64,000 bases of DNA from Oscillospiraceae bacterium (GCA_009780025.1 WRAV01000003.1:28438-92437); one strand, 5' to 3'. Counted from the stretch's first letter, positions 1 to 9,286 are shown. The notes: generated by a model from the sequence alone, not told the origin. A program made the numbers and translations.

Positions 1-1054
1 AGAAATAGTCCAGAACCAGTATGACACCCACCGGAGGCAGTGTGGCGTTAAGGAAGCTAAGCCAACTGATGAAGTTGTTGTACAGCCAGAGCGAAGCTGC
101 AGTGGCAATAGCCCCGGAGATTAGGGTCATCGGCTTTTTGCGGATTTTGGTCATGTTGGAGAGTCCCAGACCAGCGGTGTAGAGGGCGTTGTCGTTGGTT
201 GTCCAGATATTGGCGCCCAGCACAATGATGGCCGGAATCGCAAGCCCTTGGGCTATCATGACGTAGAAAATATCGCTCTGGCCGGTGTAAGCGCCGCCTA
301 CCGCCCCGAACCAGAACATCAGGGTGTTGCCCAGGAAGAATGCGGCAATCGTGCAAATGACTGCAATCTTAACTGTTTTTGAAAAGCGGACAAAGTTTGG
401 TGTTGCCGTGCCTCCACTTATAAATGAGCCGACCACCATTCCGATTGCGACGGTTAAGGTCATCTCGCCCGAGTGCTGGGCAAAAATCGCGGTCAGTCCA
501 CCGCCCGATCTGCTAGCTGTGATCATTGAGTATGTACCAAGTATGGCGATAAGCGGGACGGAGATAGAGCTTATAACCGCCAGCCCCTTCATCCCGAAGT
601 AGGCGGTGCTGGTCATAAGTACGCCGACTACAACTACCAATACCCAAACATTTATGCCAGTCAGCTCACTCACCGGGTAGGCGAACATTCCAAGGCCGAC
701 ACCGAACCAGCCTATCTGGGTAAAGCTTATCATCGCTGAAGGCAGGAACGAACCCTTGGAGCCAAAAGAGCGTTGGGCGAGCAGATCCATGCTCAGGCTG
801 GTACGCTGCCCAACATATGCCAGCAGCCCTGTGTATACGCTCAAGATAACGCCGCCGATAATCATGGCCAGCACAAAGTTAGAAAGGTTGAGCCCGTTTG
901 CCATGCCCGCGCCAACGCTCATACTGGCCGAGAAGAAGGTAAAGCTCACAAGGATGACGAACATTGACCAAAAGCCCCTGCGCTCGGCGCAATTTTCCGG
1001 CACTGCCTCCAGTGAATACTCCGCGTCGTGCTTCTTGCCTACTTTTTCGCTCAT
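1..1054 (-). CDS. codB: NCS1-family cytosine/purine permease (CodB-like), C-terminus cut by window edge
   Basis: Reverse-strand translation MSEKVGKKHDAEYSLEAVPENCAERRGFWSMFVILVSFTFFSASMSVGAGMANGLNLSNFVLAMIIGG...; multi-TM, adjacent to codA; GAGGAGG RBS upstream of the ATG. Confidence 0.85.
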   Translation of the reverse strand, partial: MSEKVGKKHDAEYSLEAVPENCAERRGFWSMFVILVSFTFFSASMSVGAGMANGLNLSNFVLAMIIGGVILSVYTGLLAYVGQRTSLSMDLLAQRSFGSKGSFLPSAMISFTQIGWFGVGLGMFAYPVSELTGINVWVLVVVVGVLMTSTAYFGMKGLAVISSISVPLIAILGTYSMITASRSGGGLTAIFAQHSGEMTLTVAIGMVVGSFISGGTATPNFVRFSKTVKIAVICTIAAFFLGNTLMFWFGAVGGAYTGQSDIFYVMIAQGLAIPAIIVLGANIWTTNDNALYTAGLGLSNMTKIRKKPMTLISGAIATAASLWLYNNFISWLSFLNATLPPVGVILVLDYF

Positions 1055-1082
1055 TTTTATTCCTCCTCAATAATATCGTACT

Positions 1083-1149
1083 GTAGGGCGCGCTGTCCAC
1101 GTCGCGCCGTTATGGAAGTTTGCGGTGCGATGAAGACATCGCCCCCTAC
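1083..1149. repeat. GTAGGGG/CCCCTAC intergenic repeat
   Basis: GTAGGGCGCGC...TCGCCCCCTAC. Confidence 0.6.
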
Positions 1150-1174
1150 ATGGGATGGGCGCTGTCTGTTTGTG

Positions 1175-2452
1175 CTATAATTTAAAGTCGACGTTCTCTT
1201 TTATTTCGCTGGTGTCAATAGTCCGCAATGCCGGTGTTGTCCGGCAGATGACCTTGCCTTTTCGTAGTACATAAAGGCATTCACTTGTAAGGCGCAGGGC
1301 TTCTGCTTCGTCCTTGGCGTCGAGGATAACCAGGTCGGCTGGGTTGCCCTCTTTTATGCCATACTTGTCCTCAATACCAAGGGTTCTGGCCGAGCGATGA
1401 GTGATCATATCCATAAGTTCGAGCAGCTGGTCGTGGCCGTTCATGTGGGCGGTATGGGCCAGCAGATTTGCCGCCGCCAGCATGTTGCCCTTGCCCATTG
1501 AGTACCAAGGGTCCATAATTGAGTCGTGCCCGATACAGACGTTGACGCCTTTCTCAAGGAGCTCATCTACCCGAGTGTGACCCCGCTTTCTCGGATAGCC
1601 GTCAGTCCTGTTTTGGAGTACAGAGTTGTCGAACGGGTTGGTAATCATATTCATATCGGCTTTTTTAAGCACCCCTAGAAGCTTGAATGCGTAGTCGTTG
1701 TTGTAGTTGTGCATGGCGGTAGTGTGGCTGGCGGCGGCTCGACCTTGCCACCCACGCATTATGTTTTCCTTGGCCATGACCTCCACAAACCTAGAGTGGG
1801 TGTCACCGGTCTCATCTACGTGGATATCGATCATCCGGTCGAATTTTTCGGCATACTGGTAGACACACTCTACGTCTCGCACACCGTCTTCACGGGTGTA
1901 CTCTATATGCGGTGCGCCCCCGACGCAGTCTGCGCCCATCTCTAGAGCCCGGCGGAGCAGCCCCTCGCCCTCGGTGGAAGTGAATATCCCGTTCTGGGGG
2001 AAGGCAACCACCTGAATGTCGATCAAATCCCGCACTTCATCGCGGACTTCTATAAGGCTTTCAACCGTGAGTAGGGTAGGGTCGGAGCAGTCGGCGTGGG
2101 TACGCACTCTGAGGACGCCGTTGGCAATGTACCACTTTACGACTTCCCGTGCATTCTTTTTGAGAATCTCTTTTGTGAGCAACGGTTTGCGTTCGCCCCA
2201 GATGTCTATGGCCTCGAGGAGCGTGCCCGAGCGGTTGGGCCTGCTGAGGTCCCCGCAGGACAAAACGGCGTCCATGTGCACGTGCGGGTCAACGAAGGGA
2301 GGCAGGGTTAGGTTTCCGGCGGCATCGACTGTCGCCACGCCCTCACCTTGAATGTTTTCCGCTATTCTCACGAACTTGCCGTCCTTAATCAGCACATCTT
2401 GTAATTTTTGGAAATCCCTAAGCTTTGCGTTTTTAATTAGCAGCGCGCCCAT
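1175..2452 (-). CDS. codA: cytosine deaminase-like amidohydrolase
   Basis: MGALLIKNAKLRDFQKLQDVLIKDGKF...LPPFVDPHVHMDAVLSCGD...RTHADCSDP...; ATG preceded by GGGAGGTG. Confidence 0.88.
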   Translation of the reverse strand: MGALLIKNAKLRDFQKLQDVLIKDGKFVRIAENIQGEGVATVDAAGNLTLPPFVDPHVHMDAVLSCGDLSRPNRSGTLLEAIDIWGERKPLLTKEILKKNAREVVKWYIANGVLRVRTHADCSDPTLLTVESLIEVRDEVRDLIDIQVVAFPQNGIFTSTEGEGLLRRALEMGADCVGGAPHIEYTREDGVRDVECVYQYAEKFDRMIDIHVDETGDTHSRFVEVMAKENIMRGWQGRAAASHTTAMHNYNNDYAFKLLGVLKKADMNMITNPFDNSVLQNRTDGYPRKRGHTRVDELLEKGVNVCIGHDSIMDPWYSMGKGNMLAAANLLAHTAHMNGHDQLLELMDMITHRSARTLGIEDKYGIKEGNPADLVILDAKDEAEALRLTSECLYVLRKGKVICRTTPALRTIDTSEIKENVDFKL

Positions 2453-2469
2453 TTTACAGCACCTCCCGG

Positions 2470-2524
2470 CAAAAAAATAACCCATTCAGGATACCGACAA
2501 CAGCGGATAAATCCTGTATGGGTT
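2470..2524 (-). terminator. Intrinsic terminator in the codA leader (putative attenuator)
   Basis: Minus strand AACCCATACAGGAT-loop-ATCCTGAATGGGTT followed by ATTTTTTT, just upstream of the codA RBS. Confidence 0.75.
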
Positions 2525-2579
2525 TCTTTCGGCAATAGGCTGGAACGCCGGGTATCCTTTCCTTAACCACGAACCCTAC
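2516..2579 (-). promoter_or_regulatory. Candidate riboswitch aptamer/antiterminator in codA leader (class not recognised)
   Basis: P1 GTAGGGTT...AACCCATAC uses the same AACCCATAC as the 5' arm of the downstream terminator, so the two folds are mutually exclusive; internal GGT/ACC and CGGC/GCCG helices. Confidence 0.5.
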
Positions 2580-2653
2580 AAGCTTTCTCATGAGCGTTTT
2601 GCCTCCTCTCAAAGCGGGGGGTGTTTTGACACATACACACACAAATTGTCGGT

Positions 2654-2682
2654 ATTTTAACATAGCTGGGAAGGTTTGTCAA
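2654..2682 (-). promoter_or_regulatory. Sigma-A promoter for the codA leader
   Basis: Minus strand TTGACA-N17-TAAAAT. Confidence 0.7.
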
Positions 2683-2760
2683 GTGCGTTTGGAGCGGGAT
2701 TGCCGAGGCGCACATCATATGCTATACTTGTCTAACTCAAAAATTTGGAGAGTGAGCTTT

Positions 2761-4062
2761 TTGAAGATACTGGTTGTGGGCGGCGGTGGCCGGGAACACG
2801 CTCTGGTGCGAAAGATAAGTGAGAGTCCCAAAGTCAGGGAGATACACTGTATGCCGGGCAACGCTGGAATTGCAGCCCAGGGTGTTTGCTGTCGGCAAAT
2901 TAAAGCCGTCGACATTCCGGCCATTATTGATTACGCATATAAGAACGCCTTCGACCTAGTGGTTGTTGGGCCGGATGACCCGCTGGCGATGGGGTTGGTA
3001 GATGCCCTGGAAGCGCAGGGTATTCCGGCCTTTGGGCCAAGCAAAAGCGCTGCTGTTATTGAATATAGTAAAGTCTTCGCCAAAGAGCTGATGCTCCGCC
3101 ATGGTATACCCACCGCCGGTCACAAGAGCTTCGACTGCCACGAGGCGGCCGTCGAATATATACGCGGGTTAGGCAGCTGGCCGGCGGTCATCAAGGCGGA
3201 CGGCCTTGCTCTGGGGAAAGGCGTAATCATAGCCCGGAATGAAGCTGAGGCCCTGGACACCCTCCGACAAATGATGAAGGAGAGGGTTTTTGGCGAAGGT
3301 GGAACCAACGTTGTCATTGAGGAGTTCCTTACCGGCCCCGAGGTTTCGGTTCTGGCATTTTGCGACGGCAAAACCGTTGTACCTATGGTCAGTTCGATGG
3401 ATCACAAACGGGCTTATGACGGTGACACCGGCCCAAATACCGGCGGGATGGGCACTATCGCGCCCAACCCACACTACACACCCGAACTGGCCCAGCGCTG
3501 CATGGGCGAAATCTTTCTGCCCACTCTGCGTGCTATGCAGGCCGAAGGCTGCCCTTTCAAGGGTTGCCTTTATTTTGGACTGATGCTTACCGCCCAGGGC
3601 CCTAAGGTTATTGAGTACAACTGCCGATTTGGTGACCCTGAAACCCAAGTCGTGCTCCCTCTGTTAGAGAGTGACATAGTAGATATAATGCTGGCCGTAC
3701 GCGACGGCAAGCTGGATGAAGTCGACGTTAAGTGGAGAGACGGCGCGGCTGCTTGTGTGGTGATGGCAAGCGGCGGATACCCAGGGAGCTACCGGACTGG
3801 GCTGCCAATTGAAGGGCTTGATGCCACCGGGCAGCTACCTGCCGGCAAGGCTGAAATCTATCACGCGGGGACGTGCAAAGACGAGCAGGGCCGCTTCCTG
3901 ACTGCGGGGGGGCGAGTGCTGGGTGTAACGGCAATCGGGTCTAGCCTCACAGAAGCACTGGAGATTGCCTACGATGCAGTGGACTTAGTCTCTTTCGAAG
4001 AGGCGCATTACCGGAGGGATGTGGGGGCGGCTGCCCTTGGTCGTCCGCTCCTACCGGTATAA
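2761..4062 (+). CDS. purD: phosphoribosylamine--glycine ligase
   Basis: (TTG)KILVVGGGGREHALVRKISESPKV...CMPGNAGIAAQ...GPDDPLAMGLVDAL...FGDPETQVVLPLL; start trimmed from the listed ORF. Confidence 0.95.
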   Translation: MKILVVGGGGREHALVRKISESPKVREIHCMPGNAGIAAQGVCCRQIKAVDIPAIIDYAYKNAFDLVVVGPDDPLAMGLVDALEAQGIPAFGPSKSAAVIEYSKVFAKELMLRHGIPTAGHKSFDCHEAAVEYIRGLGSWPAVIKADGLALGKGVIIARNEAEALDTLRQMMKERVFGEGGTNVVIEEFLTGPEVSVLAFCDGKTVVPMVSSMDHKRAYDGDTGPNTGGMGTIAPNPHYTPELAQRCMGEIFLPTLRAMQAEGCPFKGCLYFGLMLTAQGPKVIEYNCRFGDPETQVVLPLLESDIVDIMLAVRDGKLDEVDVKWRDGAAACVVMASGGYPGSYRTGLPIEGLDATGQLPAGKAEIYHAGTCKDEQGRFLTAGGRVLGVTAIGSSLTEALEIAYDAVDLVSFEEAHYRRDVGAAALGRPLLPV

Positions 4063-4161
4063 TGCCGATTTGCGGACGACCAGGGCGGTCGTCCCTACAA
4101 ACAGCCCCGCAAGCTCTGTGCGAATGCACGGAACTTGCGGGGACAATTTTATGTTGCGTGT

Positions 4162-5619
4162 CTATTCAAGCTCTGTGGATAGCCGCGCTATGCCATCGTC
4201 TATCCGCGCGATACAATCTTTTTTACCCACAAGGACGGCCAATTCTGTCCCGCCGCCGGGGGTGACAGCCTTACCGCTCATGGCGGTACGCAGCGGCCAG
4301 AGCAATATCCCATTCTTGACCTCAAGTTTTTCGATCAGTCTGAAGATTGTACCGTGGACGCTCTCCTGTGTCCAGTCGGAGACCTCCAGCAGCACCGGGC
4401 GCAGGGCTCGCAGGGCCTCAAGGCTGGACTCTTTGGTGGTCTTCATCTTTTTGTGGACGTAGAGCTCGGTGTCGTAGTCTGGCAGTGCGTCGAAGAAGTC
4501 GACTTTCTCGGGTAGATCGCTGAGCATCTCGCAGCGGGCGTGTAAAAGTGTGGCAAGCATTCGGGTGTCTACGTCTTCGCGTGCTAGGGTTTTGCGCAGC
4601 CAGGGCAGCGCCAGCGCGTGGAAAGCATCGGCGTCTAGTGCGCGTATCCATTCGGCGTTAATGTGGCCCTGCTTCGCGCCGTCAAAGATTGCTGGGGATT
4701 TACTAAGACCGCTGGTTTTGAATGCCTCCACAAGCTCAGGCAGGGAGTAGATTTCCCGCTCACCGCCCGGTGACCAGCCCAGCAGTGCCACATAGTTGAG
4801 CACTGCCCCGGGCAGATAACCTTTCTCGATTAAATCTTGATAAGAAGCGTCACCGTGGCGTTTGGATAGTTTTTCGGTGGCATTTTTCATTACCGGCGCG
4901 CAGTGAATATATTCAGGCACCGGCCAGCCGAAAGCCTGGTATAGCAGGTTGTACTTGGGCGAAGAAGAGAGATATTCGTTTCCGCGCACTACATGGGTGA
5001 TGCCCATCAAATGGTCATCCACCACGTTTGCGAAGTTGTAGGTGGGCATTCCGTCGCTTTTTATGAGAATCTGATCTTCAAGCTCGGCGTTCTCGACCGA
5101 AATCTCGCCGTAGACAATGTCACGGAAGACGGTTCGGCCTTCGAGGGGCATCTTCTGGCGGATAACCCACGGTGCGCCGGATTCCAGCCGGGTGGCAATC
5201 TCTTCGGCGGAGAGGCGGCTGCAGCGGCCATCGTACTTGGTTGGGGGTTGTTGCATGTCCGGGACGCTCAGGGGCGGGTCTCCTACTTTAGCACAGAAAC
5301 AGTGGTATGCCGCACCCTTCTCCACTAAGGTGATGGCGTGCTCTTTATAGGTGCCCATCCGCTCGCTTTGGATATATGGGCCTACCGGACCACCGATATC
5401 CGGACCTTCGTCCCAAACGAGCCCGGCCTCACGTAGGGTGGCGTAGATTACCTCGACGCTGCCCTCGACTTTGCGGCCCTGGTCGGTGTCCTCTATGCGC
5501 AGTAAAAACTTGCCTCCGCCGCTCTTAGCGATGAGATAAGCGTACAGTGCGGTGCGCAAGTTCCCAAGATGCATGTACCCCGTAGGGCTTGGGGCGAAAC
5601 GTGTGCGGATTTCTTTCAT
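4162..5619 (-). CDS. gltX: glutamate--tRNA ligase
   Basis: [32 protein letters not shown]...RIEDTDQ...[12 protein letters not shown]. Confidence 0.96.
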   Translation of the reverse strand: MKEIRTRFAPSPTGYMHLGNLRTALYAYLIAKSGGGKFLLRIEDTDQGRKVEGSVEVIYATLREAGLVWDEGPDIGGPVGPYIQSERMGTYKEHAITLVEKGAAYHCFCAKVGDPPLSVPDMQQPPTKYDGRCSRLSAEEIATRLESGAPWVIRQKMPLEGRTVFRDIVYGEISVENAELEDQILIKSDGMPTYNFANVVDDHLMGITHVVRGNEYLSSSPKYNLLYQAFGWPVPEYIHCAPVMKNATEKLSKRHGDASYQDLIEKGYLPGAVLNYVALLGWSPGGEREIYSLPELVEAFKTSGLSKSPAIFDGAKQGHINAEWIRALDADAFHALALPWLRKTLAREDVDTRMLATLLHARCEMLSDLPEKVDFFDALPDYDTELYVHKKMKTTKESSLEALRALRPVLLEVSDWTQESVHGTIFRLIEKLEVKNGILLWPLRTAMSGKAVTPGGGTELAVLVGKKDCIARIDDGIARLSTELE

Positions 5620-5781
5620 GTTTAATGCTCCTTATTAAATGCTGTTTAATTTGCAAGTTTTATTAAAACTGATCCCAGATTTTGTGTGAAATTACTTGTC
5701 TGTGGCCAAATGTATGAGTGTAGCATATAGTGAACCATGGCTATTAGGCGGGTAGATGACAGGCAATAATGCAGACACTTG

Positions 5782-6258
5782 CTAGAGATTTACAATACTT
5801 ACAGCCAGATATTCTGGCTCTATATCAATAGTGGCGTAGCTGGGCGCACCATTGGTACGCGACTCGGCAACGCTGCCTGGGTTGAGCAGATAAAGTTTAT
5901 CCGCTTGTTCGTACAAAGCAGAGTGAGTGTGTCCAAAGCAGACGATATCTGCACCTAGATCGTTTGCTCGGATGATTAACTTTGCCAACCCTCGCTTGAC
6001 TTCGTACATATGCCCGTGAGTGAAAAAAATCCGCTTGCCGGCTACATTAATCATGTTCTCGTCTTTGGCGATAGAACTAAAGTCGCAATTGCCTCTCACA
6101 AAAAGTATCCGTTTTTGGGGGTAGAGGGTGCGCAGGTCATTCACTTCATATTCGCCGTCTCCCAGATGCAGGAAGATTTCGGCGTTCGGCTGAGCTTCAA
6201 TCACACGGCAAAGGTCATCAAAGCTGCCGTGTGAATCGGAAAAGACAACGACTTGCAA
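5782..6258 (-). CDS. YfcE/MJ0936-type metallophosphoesterase
   Basis: MQVVVFSDSHGSFDDL...FLHLGDGEYE...VRGNCDF...FTHGHMYEV...GHTHSALYEQ. Confidence 0.88.
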   Translation of the reverse strand: MQVVVFSDSHGSFDDLCRVIEAQPNAEIFLHLGDGEYEVNDLRTLYPQKRILFVRGNCDFSSIAKDENMINVAGKRIFFTHGHMYEVKRGLAKLIIRANDLGADIVCFGHTHSALYEQADKLYLLNPGSVAESRTNGAPSYATIDIEPEYLAVSIVNL

Positions 6259-6337
6259 ACCATAACCTCCAGATTATCGTAATACTGGTTTCTATCCTAA
6301 CATAAAAATATACTAAAGAAAATAGGGGTGCTAAAAA

Positions 6338-6586
6338 ATGTCGAACCTAAACCTAAACGAGATGAAGAAAAACGCGCTGCTGCAGATGGCGGGCAAGCAA
6401 CTGGGCAAAGATCCCGCCGAGCTCAAGCAAAAGCTGGAATCCGGACAGGTGCAAGACGTTGTAAATAGCCTGAGTGATGAGCAAAAGCAAAAGCTACAGA
6501 GCGTTCTGCAAAATCCTCAGCAGCTCAGTGCTTTGCTGGGCAGCGAGCAAGTGCAAAACCTGCTAAAGGCGATGGGCAATCGTTAG
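6338..6586 (+). CDS. Small Gln/Leu/Lys-rich protein of unknown function
   Basis: MSNLNLNEMKKNALLQMAGKQLGKDPAELKQKLESGQVQDVVNSLSDEQKQKLQSVLQNPQQLSALLG...; RBS-like AGGGGTG. Confidence 0.6.
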   Translation: MSNLNLNEMKKNALLQMAGKQLGKDPAELKQKLESGQVQDVVNSLSDEQKQKLQSVLQNPQQLSALLGSEQVQNLLKAMGNR

Positions 6587-6640
6587 GCTTTGCAGGGTCA
6601 GGCTTCCCCGCCCGGACAGCCCACCGTTTTTTCTATAATC

Positions 6641-6669
6641 TGCGGGCGGGGACAGAACCCCGCCCCTAC
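6641..6669. repeat. GTAGGGG/CCCCTAC-family hairpin
   Basis: GGGCGGGGacagAACCCCGCCCCTAC. Confidence 0.6.
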
Positions 6670-6691
6670 ACCGTGAGGAGGTTTGCCCGCT

Positions 6692-7966
6692 ATGGATGAT
6701 TTGTCCGCTATGATCAACAAGGTTCTCAGCGACCCTGAGAGTATGCGCAATTTACAGCAAGCGGCTGCCTCCCTTGGGCTCGGGACCGGCGATGGGTCGG
6801 GTGGGCAAGCGGTTACAGCCTTGCCACCGGCTCAGCCACCGCCACCACAGCAAAATGCACAGGGCTCATCAAGGCAACAGCCGCCGCCCCTTAACTGGAC
6901 AATGGGTGGAGGCAGTGGCCATGGAGGCGGGCGCGGCTCGTCTTCCCGCAGGCAAAGACAACAGCCCGAACCACCTCCACCTCGAGATAACGAGGATATA
7001 TCCTACATAAAAAACATGCTCGAGCAGCTGGTCGAGAACACCCGACAATCCCCGCAACCACCTGCCACCAGCCAGCCGGTGTCCGCACAGAATCAAAGCC
7101 AGCAAGGCCCCGGCCTCGATTTAAGCGCCCTTTCCGGGATTTTGGGTGAGCTAAGTAGCGGCCAAGCTCCCGGCCCGACTGCTACTGCTGGGGGAGGCGG
7201 CCCTGGACTCGACCTTTCTGCTCTCTCAGGGATACTGAGCGGGCTTACCGGTAGTGGGCAAGCCTCCAACCCATCTGATCCGGCTACCGGAGGCGGTCCC
7301 GGCCTCGATCTCTCGGCGCTCTCGGGTATCTTGAGCGGGCTGGGTGGTGGGCAAGCTTCTAGTTCGCCTGACCCGGCTACCGGAGGGAGCTCTGGCCTTG
7401 ACCTCAGCGCACTTTCGGGAATATTAGGCGGCCTTACCGGCAACCAAGGTAGCGGGGGAGGCAGCCCCGATTTAAGCGCTCTTTCCGGGATTTTGGGCGG
7501 CATCACCAGTGGTGTAGAGAAGCAGTCTGCGGCGCCGGCCAGCGGGGTTTCGGCCCTGACCGCTATGCTGGGTGGCAACGAGGGCTCGGCGGGAGGCAGC
7601 GGACCGCTCGGGATGAACATGAACATGCTTGCCAAATTCCAGCAGGCGATGAGCGGTATCAGTGCAAACGCTGGCAACGTACGCCTGATGATGGCGCTGA
7701 AAGGTCAACTCAAAGACCAGGCCCGTATCAACAAGGTGGATGACGCTGTCAAGGTGATGCAAATCATCCAATTTTTGCCTATTCTAAAAGAGAGTGGTAT
7801 CTTCGGCAAATTTGACGAGATACTGAACGGCTTTAAACTAGGTGGTCTACTTGGAGGCGGACAGCCTGGCACCGGTGGGTTAGGCAGCATACTTTCCGGG
7901 CTGACCGGCTCGGGCTCGGCGGGTGGGATTAGCAGCCTTTTGGGTTCGCTGACGGGGAGGAGGTAG
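6692..7966 (+). CDS. Low-complexity protein with repeated (G)LDLSALSGIL(G/S)GL units
   Basis: ATG after GAGGAGG; at least five LDLSALSGIL repeats; C-terminal helical block NVRLMMALKGQLKDQARINKVDDAVKVMQIIQFLPILKE. Confidence 0.75.
   Translation: MDDLSAMINKVLSDPESMRNLQQAAASLGLGTGDGSGGQAVTALPPAQPPPPQQNAQGSSRQQPPPLNWTMGGGSGHGGGRGSSSRRQRQQPEPPPPRDNEDISYIKNMLEQLVENTRQSPQPPATSQPVSAQNQSQQGPGLDLSALSGILGELSSGQAPGPTATAGGGGPGLDLSALSGILSGLTGSGQASNPSDPATGGGPGLDLSALSGILSGLGGGQASSSPDPATGGSSGLDLSALSGILGGLTGNQGSGGGSPDLSALSGILGGITSGVEKQSAAPASGVSALTAMLGGNEGSAGGSGPLGMNMNMLAKFQQAMSGISANAGNVRLMMALKGQLKDQARINKVDDAVKVMQIIQFLPILKESGIFGKFDEILNGFKLGGLLGGGQPGTGGLGSILSGLTGSGSAGGISSLLGSLTGRR
7112..7510 (+). repeat. Intragenic protein-level tandem repeat, mostly 31-32-codon period
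   Basis: LDLSALSGIL-type motifs begin near 7112, 7205, 7301, 7394 and 7463, with largely different synonymous codons. Confidence 0.8.
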
Positions 7967-7969
7967 CGT

Positions 7970-8518
7970 ATGGCACAGGCTAGGCAGAGTTATACCAGCA
8001 GCGATTTGAGCCGTTCCGCGCAGGAGGCGGTGGCGCGGGTTCGCCAGATGCAGGACAAAGTCCACCACACGCCACCGGGTGCGTCCGCCTTTCGCAACTG
8101 GAGCACAGACCCCAATGTTCGCCGTCGGGAGCCCCCCATTCAGCAAGAGCCGGAGCAACAAGTACCGTCCCCGCCACCTGAGCCACCAAGCTACACCCCA
8201 CCGCCTACACAAGAGCAGCCTGAAAACCCGACTGTGCCACCACATTCCAATCGGCAGTATGGGCAGCCCGGTCGACAAACCCGCACGGAGGCAGCGGGGG
8301 AGCAGCCCCGTCAGCCGCCACCACGCTCAAACAGGCAGCCCAACGCTGGCCCGAGCCAAAACCCGGAAAAACCAAAGGACACCACACTGCTGCAAGATGT
8401 TCTGGGTGGGGTGGGGCTGGACGACGACCGCATACTCATCCTGGGGCTTATACTCATCCTGATAAACGACAAGGCCGATACAACCCTTATATTGGCGTTG
8501 CTTTACCTGCTTTTGTAG
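7970..8518 (+). CDS. Pro/Gln-rich protein with conserved hydrophobic C-terminal tail
   Basis: ATG 3 nt after the upstream stop, GGGGAGGAGG RBS; tail LDDDRILILGLILILINDKADTTLILALLYLLL. Confidence 0.7.
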   Translation: MAQARQSYTSSDLSRSAQEAVARVRQMQDKVHHTPPGASAFRNWSTDPNVRRREPPIQQEPEQQVPSPPPEPPSYTPPPTQEQPENPTVPPHSNRQYGQPGRQTRTEAAGEQPRQPPPRSNRQPNAGPSQNPEKPKDTTLLQDVLGGVGLDDDRILILGLILILINDKADTTLILALLYLLL

Positions 8519-8594
8519 CAGGTCGCACTTGCCGGGGCAAAAACAAAGAACGCTTACCGAATGGTAGGCGCTCTCTTATTCGGTTGGGTGTCGG

Positions 8595-9140
8595 CTACTT
8601 AAAGTACCTATCCAGCAGCCCCTTTAAGGCGCAACCGTGGCGGGCGCGGTCTTTGCAGATTTCGTGCACGGTGTCGTGGACAGCGTCCAGGCCCAACTGT
8701 TTAGCTTTTGTGGCCACGCGCTTTTCGCGCTCGCATTCCTCGAACTCGGCGTCCAGGCTAAGCTGAAGGTTCTTTTTGGTGTCGTCAAAGACTTTTTCGC
8801 CTAATAGCTCGGCGAACTTTGCGGCATGTTCGGCCTTCTCATGCGCGATCCGTCTGTATACTTCGCTGGTCTCCGGGAATCCCTCCCGGTCGGCCTGGCG
8901 GCTCATGGCCAAATATATACCGGCTTCTGTGGACTGGGCAGCAAAGCTAGAGCGCAAATTCTCGAGAATTTCGGCGTCAATTCCCTCGGCTATACCAACC
9001 CTGTGCTCGTCTGCCCAGGCAAGGTCGCTCTGACCCATCAGTTTGAACTTGGAGACCGGGGCCTTACACTGCGGACAAACTTCCAGCTCGGTATCTCCCT
9101 CGTGAATATATCCGCAAACCAAACATATATTCTTTGTCAT
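8595..9140 (-). CDS. Rubrerythrin family protein (N-terminal rubredoxin-like domain, 'reverse' rubrerythrin)
   Basis: MTKNICLVCGYIHEGDTELEVCPQCKAPVSKF... then ferritin-like EAGIYLAMSRQADREGFPETSEVYRRIAHEKAEHAAKFAELLGE. Confidence 0.88.
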   Translation of the reverse strand: MTKNICLVCGYIHEGDTELEVCPQCKAPVSKFKLMGQSDLAWADEHRVGIAEGIDAEILENLRSSFAAQSTEAGIYLAMSRQADREGFPETSEVYRRIAHEKAEHAAKFAELLGEKVFDDTKKNLQLSLDAEFEECEREKRVATKAKQLGLDAVHDTVHEICKDRARHGCALKGLLDRYFK

Positions 9141-9177
9141 TGTGGTGGCAACTCCTTAGTGGTTAACTTTATAGTGC

Positions 9178-9225
9178 GTGTCACTTGCTTGCTGTAGCGC
9201 CAACGCTACAGCAAGCAAGTGACAC
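9178..9225. repeat. Perfect 22-bp inverted repeat, 4-nt loop
   Basis: GTGTCACTTGCTTGCTGTAGCG-CCAA-CGCTACAGCAAGCAAGTGACAC upstream of the rubrerythrin start. Confidence 0.95.
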
Positions 9226-9286
9226 ATCCTGACACATTGTACCATAATCTGACGGTAAATACAATCAGAGGCGCCTTTAATCTTTG

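Noticed and set aside
2480-2600. Known riboswitch class (purine, TPP, ykkC/guanidine-I) upstream of codA
   Set aside because: Signature segments (e.g. TTCTACC for purine, CTGAGA for TPP, ACTGGTCCGAGAG for ykkC) are absent; kept only as unclassified leader.
2620-2650. ACACACAC microsatellite in codA leader
   Set aside because: Only a few dinucleotide repeats; lies near the TSS and has no evident significance.
5620-5781. T-box upstream of gltX
   Set aside because: No AGGGTGGTACCGCG-like T-box sequence or specifier-stem pattern seen.
7093-7677. 194-aa reverse-strand ORF
   Set aside because: Antisense of the repeat-protein gene; open only because of GC-rich repeat codons, no RBS, low-complexity Pro/Ser/Arg translation.
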